From: Magicicada septendecula
Lineage: Eukaryota > Arthropoda > Insecta > Hemiptera > Cicadidae
Assembly (NCBI GenBank): GCA_034769895.1
Contig: CM068372.1
Coordinates: 239,716,343-239,780,342, forward strand
Direction: 5' to 3'
Length of the DNA stretch: 64,000 nt
This document shows positions 22,890 to 33,709 of this stretch, one piece after another. The notes under the pieces were generated by a model that saw only the letters and a list, made by a program, of their open reading frames with translations, was not told the origin of the DNA and did not search any database. The translations under genes and the position numbers were made by a program. How positions within the stretch are numbered: the stretch's first letter is position 1; each line of letters starts with the position of its first letter.

Positions 22890-25800
22890 CATTTTTAAAA
22901 GTCTTTAAAATCATAAACTGCACTCGTATAGGGTTATGTCAAAAATATTCGGAGTACTGAAACGAAAATTCAACGAAATTTTACAAACCGAGTTAAAACG
23001 AACAATATTGTAAGTTTCCTTTCATTTTTTTTTTAATTTATTAGCCTTTACCGCTCATTTTTCTTTTCGAGGTTATAAAACGATTTAAAAGACGAAAGAC
23101 CTAAACCAAACCACCGATCGAATGGCCATACTGAATGTTGTACATACTAATAATTAAACTATATACAATTTTAGAGTTTGTTTAAAATCATAAAATATAA
23201 CTTAATTTGTTTTGCCCCACTAGTTGCGGCGACAAATGTAATGCTAATAGCCCAACTTTGTGGTGCCAATGTAACTTTTATTTTATTTGCTTACAATCAG
23301 GTTTTTTTATTGGTAATAATTTATATATTAGCAGTTATGCAATCAAATGATATGAGACTCTAGTATTCAATATTTACTTGGAAGGTGTTGAAAACTAATT
23401 CTAATGATTAATTTCATAGGGTTATCTTCAATAAACAAACAAGACGTGTTTATCTGTCTACCATTAAATTTATTACGTTTAACAATTACAGTCATTAGTA
23501 TCATATTTCTATTCTGCGTAACAAATGATTATCAATAATTATTTTAGTACATGATTTCTATCAATAAACAATTATAAAAACTAAAATATCTCTTCATATC
23601 TCAGTATCCCTTAATACCTCAATATTCTTTTTTTTTGAGTGTTATTAAAACATGAATTAATTCTTACAGCTAATTACTTATTTCATTATGACATATAAAT
23701 TTAAATGGATTCATTTAAATATGAAATGTACTTAATTCTCTTTATATTCTAACACTTTGACTTTAAAATTTATACGTAAATTTTGAATGAGGATATCCTA
23801 TCTTATAAAATTCTCTACGTGAATTCTTTTAGAGTGACAGACAGGTGAATTCGTAAAATAAAATTAATACGTAAAATTTTTTGCTCTTGGTACGTTATCC
23901 ACAAACTACGGCGCGTTGTCATGATGTGCTCTCCTTCTCGGTTCCTTAAATCAGCATATGGAGATGTAGATGTTCCGTCGACTGCGTTGAACACAGAATC
24001 ATTTGCGTGCATAACAATGTGACTCTTTCTTGTAGTAATTGGCACATATACACTTTCATTATTTCACTCTTTCTATTGTTAACCGGTAATTCCCAATTTT
24101 AAATTTAGTGGAATTATTGGTTACTATTTAATTCGGTTACGTTGACTGATATCTCGTAACGACTCGTCCCGTTTCAACAGCTATATCATTCGTGATACAG
24201 ATAAGATACGGTCTTTTGTTTTGACGAGTTATTAACTAATAAACTCCAGTTCTCACTTCACAGATTGTTATCCACGATAATCTTATGTGATTTTAAGTAA
24301 AGCTCTCCGAACTTTTAACATCGAATTTCCGTAACACTTAAGCTCGACTCCACGAAGTTTAAGTTAGACTTCTTCTCGATTCGACTCTAGACTCTAAAAT
24401 TTGTAAAAGACCCCTAAGTGTTTAAGTCACTACTCCGTAACCATTATAACGGACTCTACCGACTCTCCGAAACTTTAGTCATCGACTTCCGAAATTTTAG
24501 CAAAGACTCCCGATCTCAACTTCGTTCTGTGTATTTATTACCTACTCTTCTATTTCCCACTACTTTCTTACATTTTCCCCACTTAAGTCCTTTTTCGTCC
24601 CCCTGCTTCATTTCTATTGGTTCTTCTCTATATTTCTTAAGAAAATTCCCTCCTAGTACCCTCACAAGTTACTCTGCTCCGTGTTCATTGGTTTTACGTT
24701 CTGGATTTCCAAGAACTTCCCGTCAGGAAACCCGACTACATTCCAAGCTGTTTTCTGATAGGCGATTTCTGTTCCCACCAATTTCTTACTCTGGGTTCAG
24801 CTACCCCTTGCTTCAGTATGTCCGATCCCACGATCATAAATCTCTTTGGTATTGTTCTACGCCTTTTGACAGTGACATCCTTCCTTCTGTCCAGCTTGCA
24901 GCTGCATCTGTGAATTAATTCCACCCCTGCTTTAGTCTTTTCAACATGTTAAAGTCATAATTCTTTCTGGCGTTTTTCATGCCTCTTAGCAAGACACCCT
25001 TTGTTTCTTACTTCGTCCAGATGCGCATGTTACGTAAATTTCCCATGTGTGGCGCTCTTTGTATTGCGAATTGTACTACTCGCCAGGATGTCTTTCAGTG
25101 ACATTCAGTTGTTACGTTGATTTAGTACGTTAGCCTTTGTCGTATAATTTTCTTAGTAACTTCTCATTGTACTTCGTTCTGGCGATTGTTTGCCTTTCTT
25201 TTAGAACAATTCCTTAATTTCAACATGCTTCTGGCTGCACATGTTAACTTGTTTCACACGCCTCTGTAGTCTTTACTGGTAAATTTTCTCTCTGCCGAAC
25301 ATCTGCTTTTGTTTAGATTTATCACACTTTTAGACATCTGTACGTCGTAGTTGAAGGCTGTTACATCCACTGTATTTATCTCCTTTTATTGTTTCTCCCA
25401 TTCGTCAATGTCATTTCACACGCTGCCAGATGGTCCCTGTCTTTCTTTAAAAAAAAATTATTTTTTTACGTTTTGGCGTTACAAAAATAAGTTACGCTTT
25501 TACTGCCTGCCATTTGAAAACATTTTCTCTTCTTCCTTTGAATTTCTAATTATTTAAGCTAGGCAGCTTACTAACAAAATGAAAACAATAAAGAGCATAC
25601 CTAGATAACATAAGAAAAATCAAAAACTTAACGTGCACTTAAAAATACTTTACACTGTTATTCGCACCACTGGCAGTTGCACGGTGACAAGTCACAACAA
25701 AAGAAACAACTAAAACAAAAAAGGATGAAGCATGAAGGGTACGATGTTCGCGTGGCGGAGGCGGGAGAGCTGCCGAAGATTACCGAACTTATACGATCTG

Positions 25801-26080
25801 TTTCGAGGCTTGTACGCGTCAGTGAGCGAAGCGCTGTCTTGCCTATCTTGTCGCCGTTTGTGGCTGAGCGTGAATGTCAAAATACGTCAAATAATACCGC
25901 TTTGTGAAGATTTATATTGATTGTCTTATTATGTACCAAACAGTGGCATTAATTGATAATAGAGTAAACTGTTTAACCTGCTTCAGAGAACAACTTCATT
26001 TATTAACAATCATAAAGGAAAGAAAAACTTGATTTTTTTATCCATTATTTTGGCGCCCTCTAAAAATCTGCGCCCGGGCC
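22890..26080. other. Non-coding interior of the hAT element
   Basis: 3.2 kb between the transposase start and the right terminal repeat. The frames here (e.g. 24418-24918 plus) are low-complexity with no motif. A GC-richer patch near 25740-25880 might be a promoter or first exon. A nested insertion is possible but I could not show one. Confidence 0.4.
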
Positions 26081-26252
26081 ACGACCCGGTTGGCCCGTCC
26101 TTAAGGCCGGCGCTGGATACTATTATACTTCCCAACTAGAAGTATATCTTGACGAATCGACAATTTAAATTTAAATTTAAAAAATTATAATTTTATTGCC
26201 TGGTAACGGAACAGTTCTGTTCTAACAATTACTATTGTTTTAAAACGTTTTT

Positions 26253-26375
26253 ACTTCCATGTTCCATAAGGAAACAAAAAAAAGAAAAGAAAAAAGAAAG
26301 AGAAAATCGTGTTCGAGATTATTGCAGATTCAGATTGTACTACCCTCAAAACATGAAAAAAAGTCATTTTTCGAA

Positions 26376-26416
<41 letters not shown>

Positions 26417-27590
26417 TGTCTGTCTATCTGTGTGTCTGTCTGTCTGTATATTTTGTTTTCTATGGCAAACGATAACAGCCGTAAATTCAAACAGAATCTA
26501 ATAATTTTTTGCATACAGCCCTGAATTGTAGAGTTCTCAAAACATATTGTTTTTGGTGAAGATGGGTTAAGGGGAAGGGGTAGTTTACCTCCGTTTTATG
26601 TTTTAACAAGGGTATTTTCTATGGCAAACGATAACAGCCGCAAATTCAAACATAATCAAATAATGTTTCGCATACAGTCCTGAATTGTAGAGTTCTCAAG
26701 ACCTGTTGTTTTTGTTGAAGATCGGTTTAGGAAAAGGGGTAGTTTACCTGCAAAGTTTTATGTTTTAACATGGGTAATTTTTGTCTATGACGAATGATAA
26801 TGATAATAACTGCCGTAAAGTCAATCAGAATCAAATAATGTTTTGCATACCTTCCTGAGGTATACAGACCTCAATGTTTCTTGATTTTGGTGAAGATCGG
26901 TTAAGGTAAAGGGGTAGTTTACCTGCAACATTTTATGTTTTAACAACGGTAATTTTTCCTATGACGAACGATAACTGCCGCACATTCAAACAAAATCAAA
27001 TATTTTTTTTGCATACGTTCATCAATTGTAAAAGACTGAAGGCTTGTTGATTTTGGTGAAGATCAGTTAAGGAAAAGGGGTAGTTTACCAGCCACTTTTA
27101 ATGTTTTAACAAGAGTAATTGTTTCTAGGACGAACGATAACTGCCGCACATTTAAACAGAATCAAATAATTTTGTGCATACCTTCCTCAATTGTAGATAA
27201 CTCAAGGTCTGTTGATTTTGTAAATGAAAATTATAGTTGAAGGGGGAGGGGATAATTTTATATATATATATATATACTACGTTATCGGCAACAAAGAAGT
27301 AGTTTGTTGTTAAAATTCCTTCCCGTCCTGTTTGGCCGTAGACCAAAGTTTTCTGCAAAACCAGACGTTTCGGCAGTGCCATCGACTTCCATCGTCAGTG
27401 AAAATCGAGTGCGATAACGTGAGGTGGTATACGTCAGTGACCACAGTACTGTGGTTAAGGCTGAAGCAGTAAGTAGAAAGAAGTAGTTTCTATGGAAAGA
27501 TTTCATTTCGAAAATGATTTTAAATATAAATCTTAGAACATGGAAGTCATGTATGGTTCTCCATACCGATATTTTTATTTGAAATCAAGT
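26253..27590 (+). repeat. Interspersed repeat family, copy 2, with ~165-bp internal tandem monomers
   Basis: Starts ACTTCCATGTTC (26253) and has the inverse, GAACATGGAAGT, at 27536-27547, with homology to copy 1 running some 30 bases further. The interior has five tandem monomers beginning CTATGGCAAACGATAAC or a close variant at 26460, 26619, 26784, 26959 and 27124 (spacing 159-175). Each contains TGAAGATCGGTTAAGG and GGGGTAGTTTACC or variants. Copy 1 at 2483-4770 has only two monomers. No protein is encoded. Confidence 0.65.
26379..26448. repeat. (GT)n/(CTGT)n microsatellite
   Basis: GT run followed by CTGT/CTAT/CTGT units, inside the start of repeat copy 2. The equivalent position in copy 1 (about 2600) has only a few GT steps. 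Confidence 0.9.
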
Positions 27591-28989
27591 TTTTAATTCT
27601 AAGTTGAAAACAAAATATTTCCACTTATAAAGAGAGGAAAATATACTGTACATTTATACGAGAGCCGTATTATGTGTTAAACGTAATGTTGAGACCAACA
27701 TTGTGTCGCATGCATTGTACAAGGATTATTTGACTGCTTTCAAACCTACTAATTTCAATAAATAAATCTGTTGCCGTGTCAACCCCAGTCCTCTATATAA
27801 TGAAATTATATATTATTTTCTGAAAGGCCGAAACATAGTTATAGTTTTATTAATTGAAACATACAATTTGGTTATAATATTTACGAGAAACAAAATGTTT
27901 CACATTAAAATATTTTAATTATACTGCAATGGACATAGTATTAGTTAAATCGCAAAATCATTAGAGACACTATTTTGGAAAATTTTTTACAAAAATGTGA
28001 TCGGTTTTTGTTCTCTTTTCAATAGAAAATTAATGAATTTGACAAAATGGGCTATTTAAATGGAAGAGACTAATTTATTTTGGAAGTCGCGAGCAGATAA
28101 AATCTTTGAATAATTTATAATGGAAGATATTTTGTCAGTTTCTAAGGAACCGGAGAGAAAACTTAAATTATTCTTTTACTTTTTTGTTTAAGATTGTGAA
28201 GGGAGACGTTTGTAAGTACTGTAGAAACCGTTGATAACGACATCGAACCGAGATCGGTTTCTATAGGTGACGTCAATAGAAGCGAACACCATTCGTTTGG
28301 TATACACAAATTTCAATTTCAACTGTAATTTCAATTTATTATTTTACAAAGTACCATATATCCGAGTACATGAATTGTTATTAGTTTTCCCCAACGCATT
28401 CTCAATTACATTCGGTGTACTTGGACTGTAGACGAGATATATTTCCAAAACCAAACCGACGCGAAGTATCAAGTTTCTGTCTACTATTAGTGTTTTGAAC
28501 AGTTTCATAAGCAGTTTTTCAAATAGCAGAACGATGATAGGTTTTTGTGAGGATCGGTCAATAAGTAGACACAATTTTTACACCATTTGTATCGCCGATT
28601 CGATAAATTTTACTGCAATCATCAGGACAAAGATAGGTGAGTTGTTATGACATCAGTCACAGTTGTGATCGACTCACGGTCATTACTTATTTATATCAGA
28701 GAGCAGAATTTTATCGGCAAAAGATAAATGGATCGCTACTGGTGTGATGTAGTCTTATTGTATGTAACCAAGAAATCGTATGTTCTGCTTGCTCGAAATC
28801 TGACCATCAAAATAGTACATTCATTCAAAAATATTTTTGGTAATTAATTCATGTTCATGGTAATACGTTACAGATTAGGTTTTCTCGAATATCTGAATGT
28901 TTTTTCTGCTTGTAGACCTACTTATTGTCGTAAGGTCATCTCTGTCAGAAATCTAGCAGTAAAATGAAGCTAGTAGTCTGGGAACTGAC
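27591..28989. other. No gene recognised
   Basis: AT-rich sequence; the frame at 28344-28574 (minus) has no convincing domain. Confidence 0.4.
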
Positions 28990-29165
28990 TTGTGTACCGG
29001 AGTTTATATAAGAGCTCGTCACGCCAGGCAATGTCAAAGGCACTTTCTACATCTAGGAACCCCTACTGTGTCCTCGCGCCGGAATGCCGCGCCAGTTATT
29101 CCTTTTAATAAATCTATCCAGTTGAAGAGTGGAGTGGTCGCATGATCTGAATAACTGGTCTGTAG
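28990..29165 (-). pseudogene. Non-LTR retrotransposon reverse transcriptase fragment (Jockey-like)
   Basis: Read on the minus strand, one frame gives DQLFRSCDHSTLQLDRF and another gives FLDVESAFDIAWRDEL. These match, in order, the H-S-T block and the F-L-D-V-x-x-A-F-D-x-x-W motif (first catalytic Asp) of LINE reverse transcriptases of the Jockey group. A frameshift separates them and nothing else of the element is recognisable here. Confidence 0.65.
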
Positions 29166-29942
29166 ATGATACGTCACTTTTAGTCTTCGGTTCTTTTCAC
29201 GAAGCAGTACCAATTACATAGCGATCGAACGAAACAGGTTTTAACTTACTTAAGGAATCCCGGTTTTTATCCTTTTTCAACTATTGTAAACCAATTTTCC
29301 GCCCTCTGTACAAATGTTAACATTTTAAAGTATTAAGTAGTATTAGTTTTACTTGAGTTCTTCAGAACTGTTCACAGATTTCAGTATTAATTTTAACTCT
29401 CAGCACGTTTGATTTTCGGAAACTTAGTTGAATTTATAAGTCGATATTCCTCAATAAAATGCTCTTAAAAGTCTATTCTCTGTCACGCTTTTGAGCTACG
29501 TGTGGCAGTGTCGAAACAGAACAGCGTATCTTGTTACGAACATGTTAACAATCCATTCACAAAATGTTTCATTATTTTAATACCACAACACTATTCTCGA
29601 CCCCTAGTCGATACTGTAGAATAGACTGAAAAAAGTGTCTGCTCAAGTTAATTCGATTATGCTAAAATAGTTCGAAAAATAATTTAGTATCGATGTAAAA
29701 AATATGAAACCTTATTTTGGTTAAAAGGAAAATTTGACACACAAATGATAGCAAGTACACGGTACACAAATGGTACCTCTCACAATTACAGCCATACATT
29801 CCTTACAGTAATACATTTTACAGGGTTCCGGCAATTTGTTTCTAGATGTCTTGTTCGGTCGGGGAATTCGGTACAGAACTATGCTGCGCAGAAGTCGAGT
29901 TTGAATTTGACTCATGTCAATTTTTCTTCTCTTTTGACTCTT
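29166..29942. other. No gene recognised
   Basis: AT-rich stretch up to the target duplication of the hAT derivative; the overlapping frames at 29721-29996 on both strands have no motif. Confidence 0.4.
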
Positions 29943-29950
29943 CCCCTTAT

Positions 29951-30851
29951 CAGTGGCGAAGTTACATGGAGGCAATTGAGGCAATGCCTACCCTAAAAAT
30001 TCTGTAGAATAAAAATTATAAATACGTATGAACTACGTAACGTAAAGATTATACATTGTTACTGTGACTGTCGGATTTATTAAGCCGAAATGTGCTTTAC
30101 CGAGCGACCGCTAGATGGTGACAGGTGAGATTCGGCAAAAAGCGAATGAGGCAAGTGAACTTGCCTCAGCGTTTTTGTATACATCGTATGTAAGCAATGT
30201 TCTGGCGTTAAAAGGAAGTGCGGGGAGGGGGTTTGTCCCGTGCTGTATACATAGAGCGTTGAGGCATGTCTCACTTCTATAGTGCAAAGAGTTAAGTTAA
30301 AGCGCGCTGTGTTGTTTATAAGTGTGCTTATTTTATGCGGTTATTAAAAGTGTGCCGGTTATTCGGCTGAACTAACAGATGATCAAGATTGTTTTTTGAA
30401 TTGTTTGTAACATTAAACATATAATATATAGAAACTAATCAAGTTTAAAAATTGGAAGTTCAAACAGATGTATTATTACAAACATATATATTTTACAAAA
30501 CCTTTGTATTAATATGTTTCACCAAGTGCCCAACGAGTCATCAATTAAGATGTATTATTGTGTATGACTTATACAAGGATTGTTCAATAGAAACACGTTT
30601 AGAGCTGTAAAGCATTTCTTATTCAACGATTTAAAAGAAGTCTCCATTAACATTAAGACATGAGTCCCACTCTTGCACTAATCTGTAGATTCCCTGCTAG
30701 TAAAATTCTTACGTCTGTTTACGGAACCATTCGCTAACAGCAAACTCTACCTCAACGTTCGATTTGAACCACCGTCCTTTTAGTGATTCCTTAAAAAAAA
30801 TTTAAGGTAAGATTTTACCTACCCATTCATTAACTACTAGCTTCGCCACTG
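29951..30851. mobile_element. 901-bp non-autonomous hAT element
   Basis: Ends CAGTGGCGAAGTTA and, inverted, CAGTGGCGAAGCTA are the short hAT inverted repeats. A perfect 8-bp target duplication CCCCTTAT lies at 29943-29950 and 30852-30859. No hAT transposase is encoded. The interior includes a 22-bp near-perfect palindrome (30147-30168) and the end of a mariner element. Confidence 0.92.
30572..30790 (-). pseudogene. mariner-type transposase C-terminal fragment with one terminal repeat
   Basis: On the minus strand the sequence reads VEFAVSEWFRKQ, then, across stops, QGIYRLVQEWDSCLNVNGDFF. This is the usual C terminus of mariner transposases (x-G-I-x-x-L-V-x-x-W-x-x-C-x-x-x-x-G-D). About 30 bases beyond, TACAAGGATTGTTCAATAGAAAC resembles a mariner terminal repeat. 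The rest of the transposase is missing. It lies inside the hAT derivative, so it was either captured by it or inserted and then deleted. Confidence 0.6.
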
Positions 30852-30959
30852 CCCCTTATAGTCAATAGTCATTTGCCGTCAGATATCTTATCCCAATTGC
30901 ATAAACCTTTCTCATCGATTGCTCGGGGATAAACGTATCAGGCTCAGGCAGTGTTTCAA

Positions 30960-31580
30960 GTGCTAACTTCGAGAGATGGTCTTACTCTTTTAGCTCTTCC
31001 TGAGACGTGCGGTAAGAAGAATTCACCGACCTTTCCAGACAAATTAGTTGCCAGGGATCGGAGAAAATCCTCCAGAGAAGGAACACGGAGTCTCCAATGT
31101 TAAACATAATTTCAGACATGCCACGGAGTCCCCGAGAGGAGCCGGAGACTACTCTTGCTGATGGCTGTGCCATCAAATGGGCGCCTCTTACGTGATTGCT
31201 GCCCGAAAAATATACAATGACTAGATACGAACAGCCAGACGGCTGTTCCAATAAGGCGTGCGGGAAATGTTGGCTCTGGCGCCTCTTGCATTTTTAGGGT
31301 GTTAATCACGTGGCCTTTGAAGTTCAAGCGCCGCTCTAGCCGAACGCCCAGGTACTTCACCAATTCTGTCCACTAAATGTGTCTTCTCTCTAAGGAGAGG
31401 GATTGCCATGTGGAAGTGGTCGTGTAAATAAGATCGCTTCGGACCGCTGTGCGCCACTCCCGCAGTTAGTCCGGAAGAATATCGACTGGCGACTATTATT
31501 ATGCTCGTCTGCCGCAGGGAGAGGGAGCTATAATGGAACATCACGTCATCAGCAAAGAGGGACAACGTGACTCGTAGTCA
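30960..31580 (-). pseudogene. Non-LTR retrotransposon reverse transcriptase, palm to thumb region, frameshifted
   Basis: The frame 31302-31565 (minus) contains SLFADDVMFHYSS, the FADD catalytic motif of LINE reverse transcriptases. Next, 31112-31363 continues with VKYLGVRLERRLNFKGHV, the usual block after the palm, and 30982-31251 gives a weaker continuation. At least two frame changes separate the three pieces. The fragment at 28990-29165 encodes an earlier part of such a protein but lies downstream in reading direction, so these are rearranged or separate copies. Confidence 0.75.
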
Positions 31581-33393
31581 GTCAATTAGCGATCCTTCTA
31601 CAAGCGATTAGTGTCTGACTAGTGCTAATTGTATCAAATGACCATTTAAGTGCTTATAAATGCGGTTTAATAAACTTCAACGTCTTAGTAATAATTACTA
31701 ACAATTATTGTCAATAATAATTATCGTAAATGTTTACATTAGTAATTTAAAATTATTTAGTGAAGGAGAGTTTTTTGCATTAAGTGTGATTTCTAACAAG
31801 AGAGGTAAAATGGTGCGATTGTTTACGGTCTCTGGCGTTCAATTGTGCCAACACATCGTCACATGTAACGGTTTGTCCCGTTATATAAAATTAAATAGAT
31901 ATGAAATAATAACGGCAATTCGTTATAATAAACGTATTGTAAGGCAAACTAAATAATTACGTAAAAATTAAAATATGAATAACCCAATGTAACAATACAT
32001 CACAAATGTAGCAAAACATAATATGTGGTATACTTCCCTTCTTCAATTTATTTTGTACCAAGTATGTAGGCCAGTACGTTTGAAAAGCATTCAAGGGTTT
32101 TTAAAAACCAATAAATATTTTCGTGATACAATTCATTGCCAGTTAATTGCTATTTATATCGATTTTCAATGGCTGGTTTTTAACAGTTTAGGCAGCTACA
32201 ATTATCGTTTTACATTCTTTCTTTTAATAATATCATTTTTGTAACGCGTTAGGAAACGGAAGTGTTTTGAGCCTTGCGACATGTCAACCGAGCGGAGCGC
32301 TTGGACAAAACGGCAAACCATTACTTCACACAAGATTTAAAACAAGATTTTTACTAAGTAAAAAAATAACTAATTTTTCAACAACACTAATTATTATCAA
32401 CGTGACAACTGGTTGCTATGTGCCAGGGGTTATTTACAAACCCCCTCCCATTTGATGTTATTTGTATAAACGCATTTGAGTGTGGAGCTTTAAAAGAAAT
32501 ACTAAGATTTTCCTGACAAATTTGTGACTCAAAAATATCACTTTTATATACGCTTGTTTAAAAGTGGCTCATTTCAAAATTAAAAATGTCAATGGAAAAA
32601 GTTTAAAGGTTTTAGAAAAAAAAGATTGTTAAAAAATATATAATATATCAACTATAACTGAAACCTCTGTAAATTGAAGCTGTTTATTTTAGCTGAACAG
32701 TTTAGCAGACACCTGATAAAATAAACGCACTCAAGACTCTAATTTAAAATAGCCGAGAAGGTAAGTCTGAATGACTTGAATTTATTGATACTAAAATATG
32801 AAATTAAAAAAATAATAATGTGAATGTATACATTTTAAATCCCCTGTTTCTCGAAACAAATTGAGGTACCCATTATGCCCGACGTTAGAGACAATTTTTA
32901 TTAGTAATTCAATATGTTTAAATTATACGTACTAGAAACGTTCAAGGACATGCTATCGTGATGGCAGTGATTAAAGTATTTGTTAAACTTATGCAAGCTC
33001 TTCTTCTTCACCTACTTAATTTTTAATGATCTGGTTTTAAATTAGACATGTAAGTTAACAATGTTATCAAACTTAATGGTTAACTTCTAATTTAAAATAT
33101 TAAAATTTTCAAAATCTAGTCCCATAACAACAAAGTTTTATTTTAATGATTTATTTAAGCTGAACAGTTTAGCATTCACCTGATAGAAAAGTGCACTGAA
33201 GACTCTAATTTCAATCTAGGATAGGTAAGACTGAATAATTTCATTTATTATTTAGAAAAATATGCTTATTTAAAAAATATTAGTATAAATATTGTTACAC
33301 CTACCTTCTTCTCGTATTTATGTTTACCTTGCTGTTGAAATTGTCAATTTGTAATAAAAGTAACTAGTGGTATGTTCTTTTTCTTTTTTCTGT
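31581..33393. other. No gene recognised; contains a ~105-bp direct repeat
   Basis: AT-rich sequence with no supported gene up to the GypB LTR. The only clear structure is a duplicated segment at 32682-32790 and 33150-33252. Confidence 0.45.
32682..33252 (+). repeat. Pair of ~105-bp direct repeats, ~470 bp apart
   Basis: Both copies share AGCTGAACAGTTTAGCA, then CACCTGATA, then ACTCTAATTT and a splice-donor-like GGTAAG with CTGAAT. The spacing and identity suggest a local duplication or the ends of a short element; no protein is encoded. Confidence 0.6.
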
Positions 33394-33709
33394 TGTAATA
33401 AAACGTGCTGTCCGTCTTATTTCTGCAAGAGTGTAAACGTGTCAGAGTGTAATTTGTGTGATGTGTCTTACCAATCCGTCGTCACTCGGTAACGTAACTT
33501 CCGCTGATTGAGTCCGTCGCGAACGTACGAATAACCAGGTATCGAAGTCCTTACCTGAGGTTCACTAGGGGTGTATAAATCCCGGGTGGCGCCAAATTGT
33601 TTATTTTAAACAATTAAAAAAAATTAGTATTATCAGCGATTCCGCTCAGGCGGTGTGGAGAATTCAAACTTGTCCCGCCGCTTATAGATTTTTACAATCA
33701 AGCCAGCAG
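33394..33709 (-). repeat. GypB 3' LTR, part that can be aligned
   Basis: 316 bases matching 43601-43915; starts TGTAATAAAACGTGC. The LTR certainly continues to the right, but its other edge cannot be fixed because the partner is interrupted. Confidence 0.85.

Larger units (their letters stand above)
19702..26115 (-). mobile_element. 6.4-kb hAT DNA transposon with intact ends
   Basis: The left end CAGGGCCGGCCC and the right end, read inverted, CAGCGCCGGCCT form the short inverted repeats usual for hAT. They are flanked by a perfect 8-bp target duplication, GATACTAT (19694-19701 and 26116-26123), which is the hAT hallmark. A hAT transposase of the zf-TTF/DUF4371 type lies inside on the minus strand but is broken. 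About 3.2 kb 5' of the transposase (22890-26080) has no supported gene. Confidence 0.92.

Noticed and set aside
24418-24918. 166-residue plus-strand frame inside the hAT element
   Set aside because: Low-complexity Ser/Phe/Leu/Pro content in T/C-rich sequence, no motif, and opposite to the transposase strand.
28344-28574. Possible LINE reverse transcriptase block at the minus-strand 76-residue frame
   Set aside because: The similarity (KPIIVLLFEKLL) is too weak, and the position does not fit the order of the neighbouring LINE fragment.
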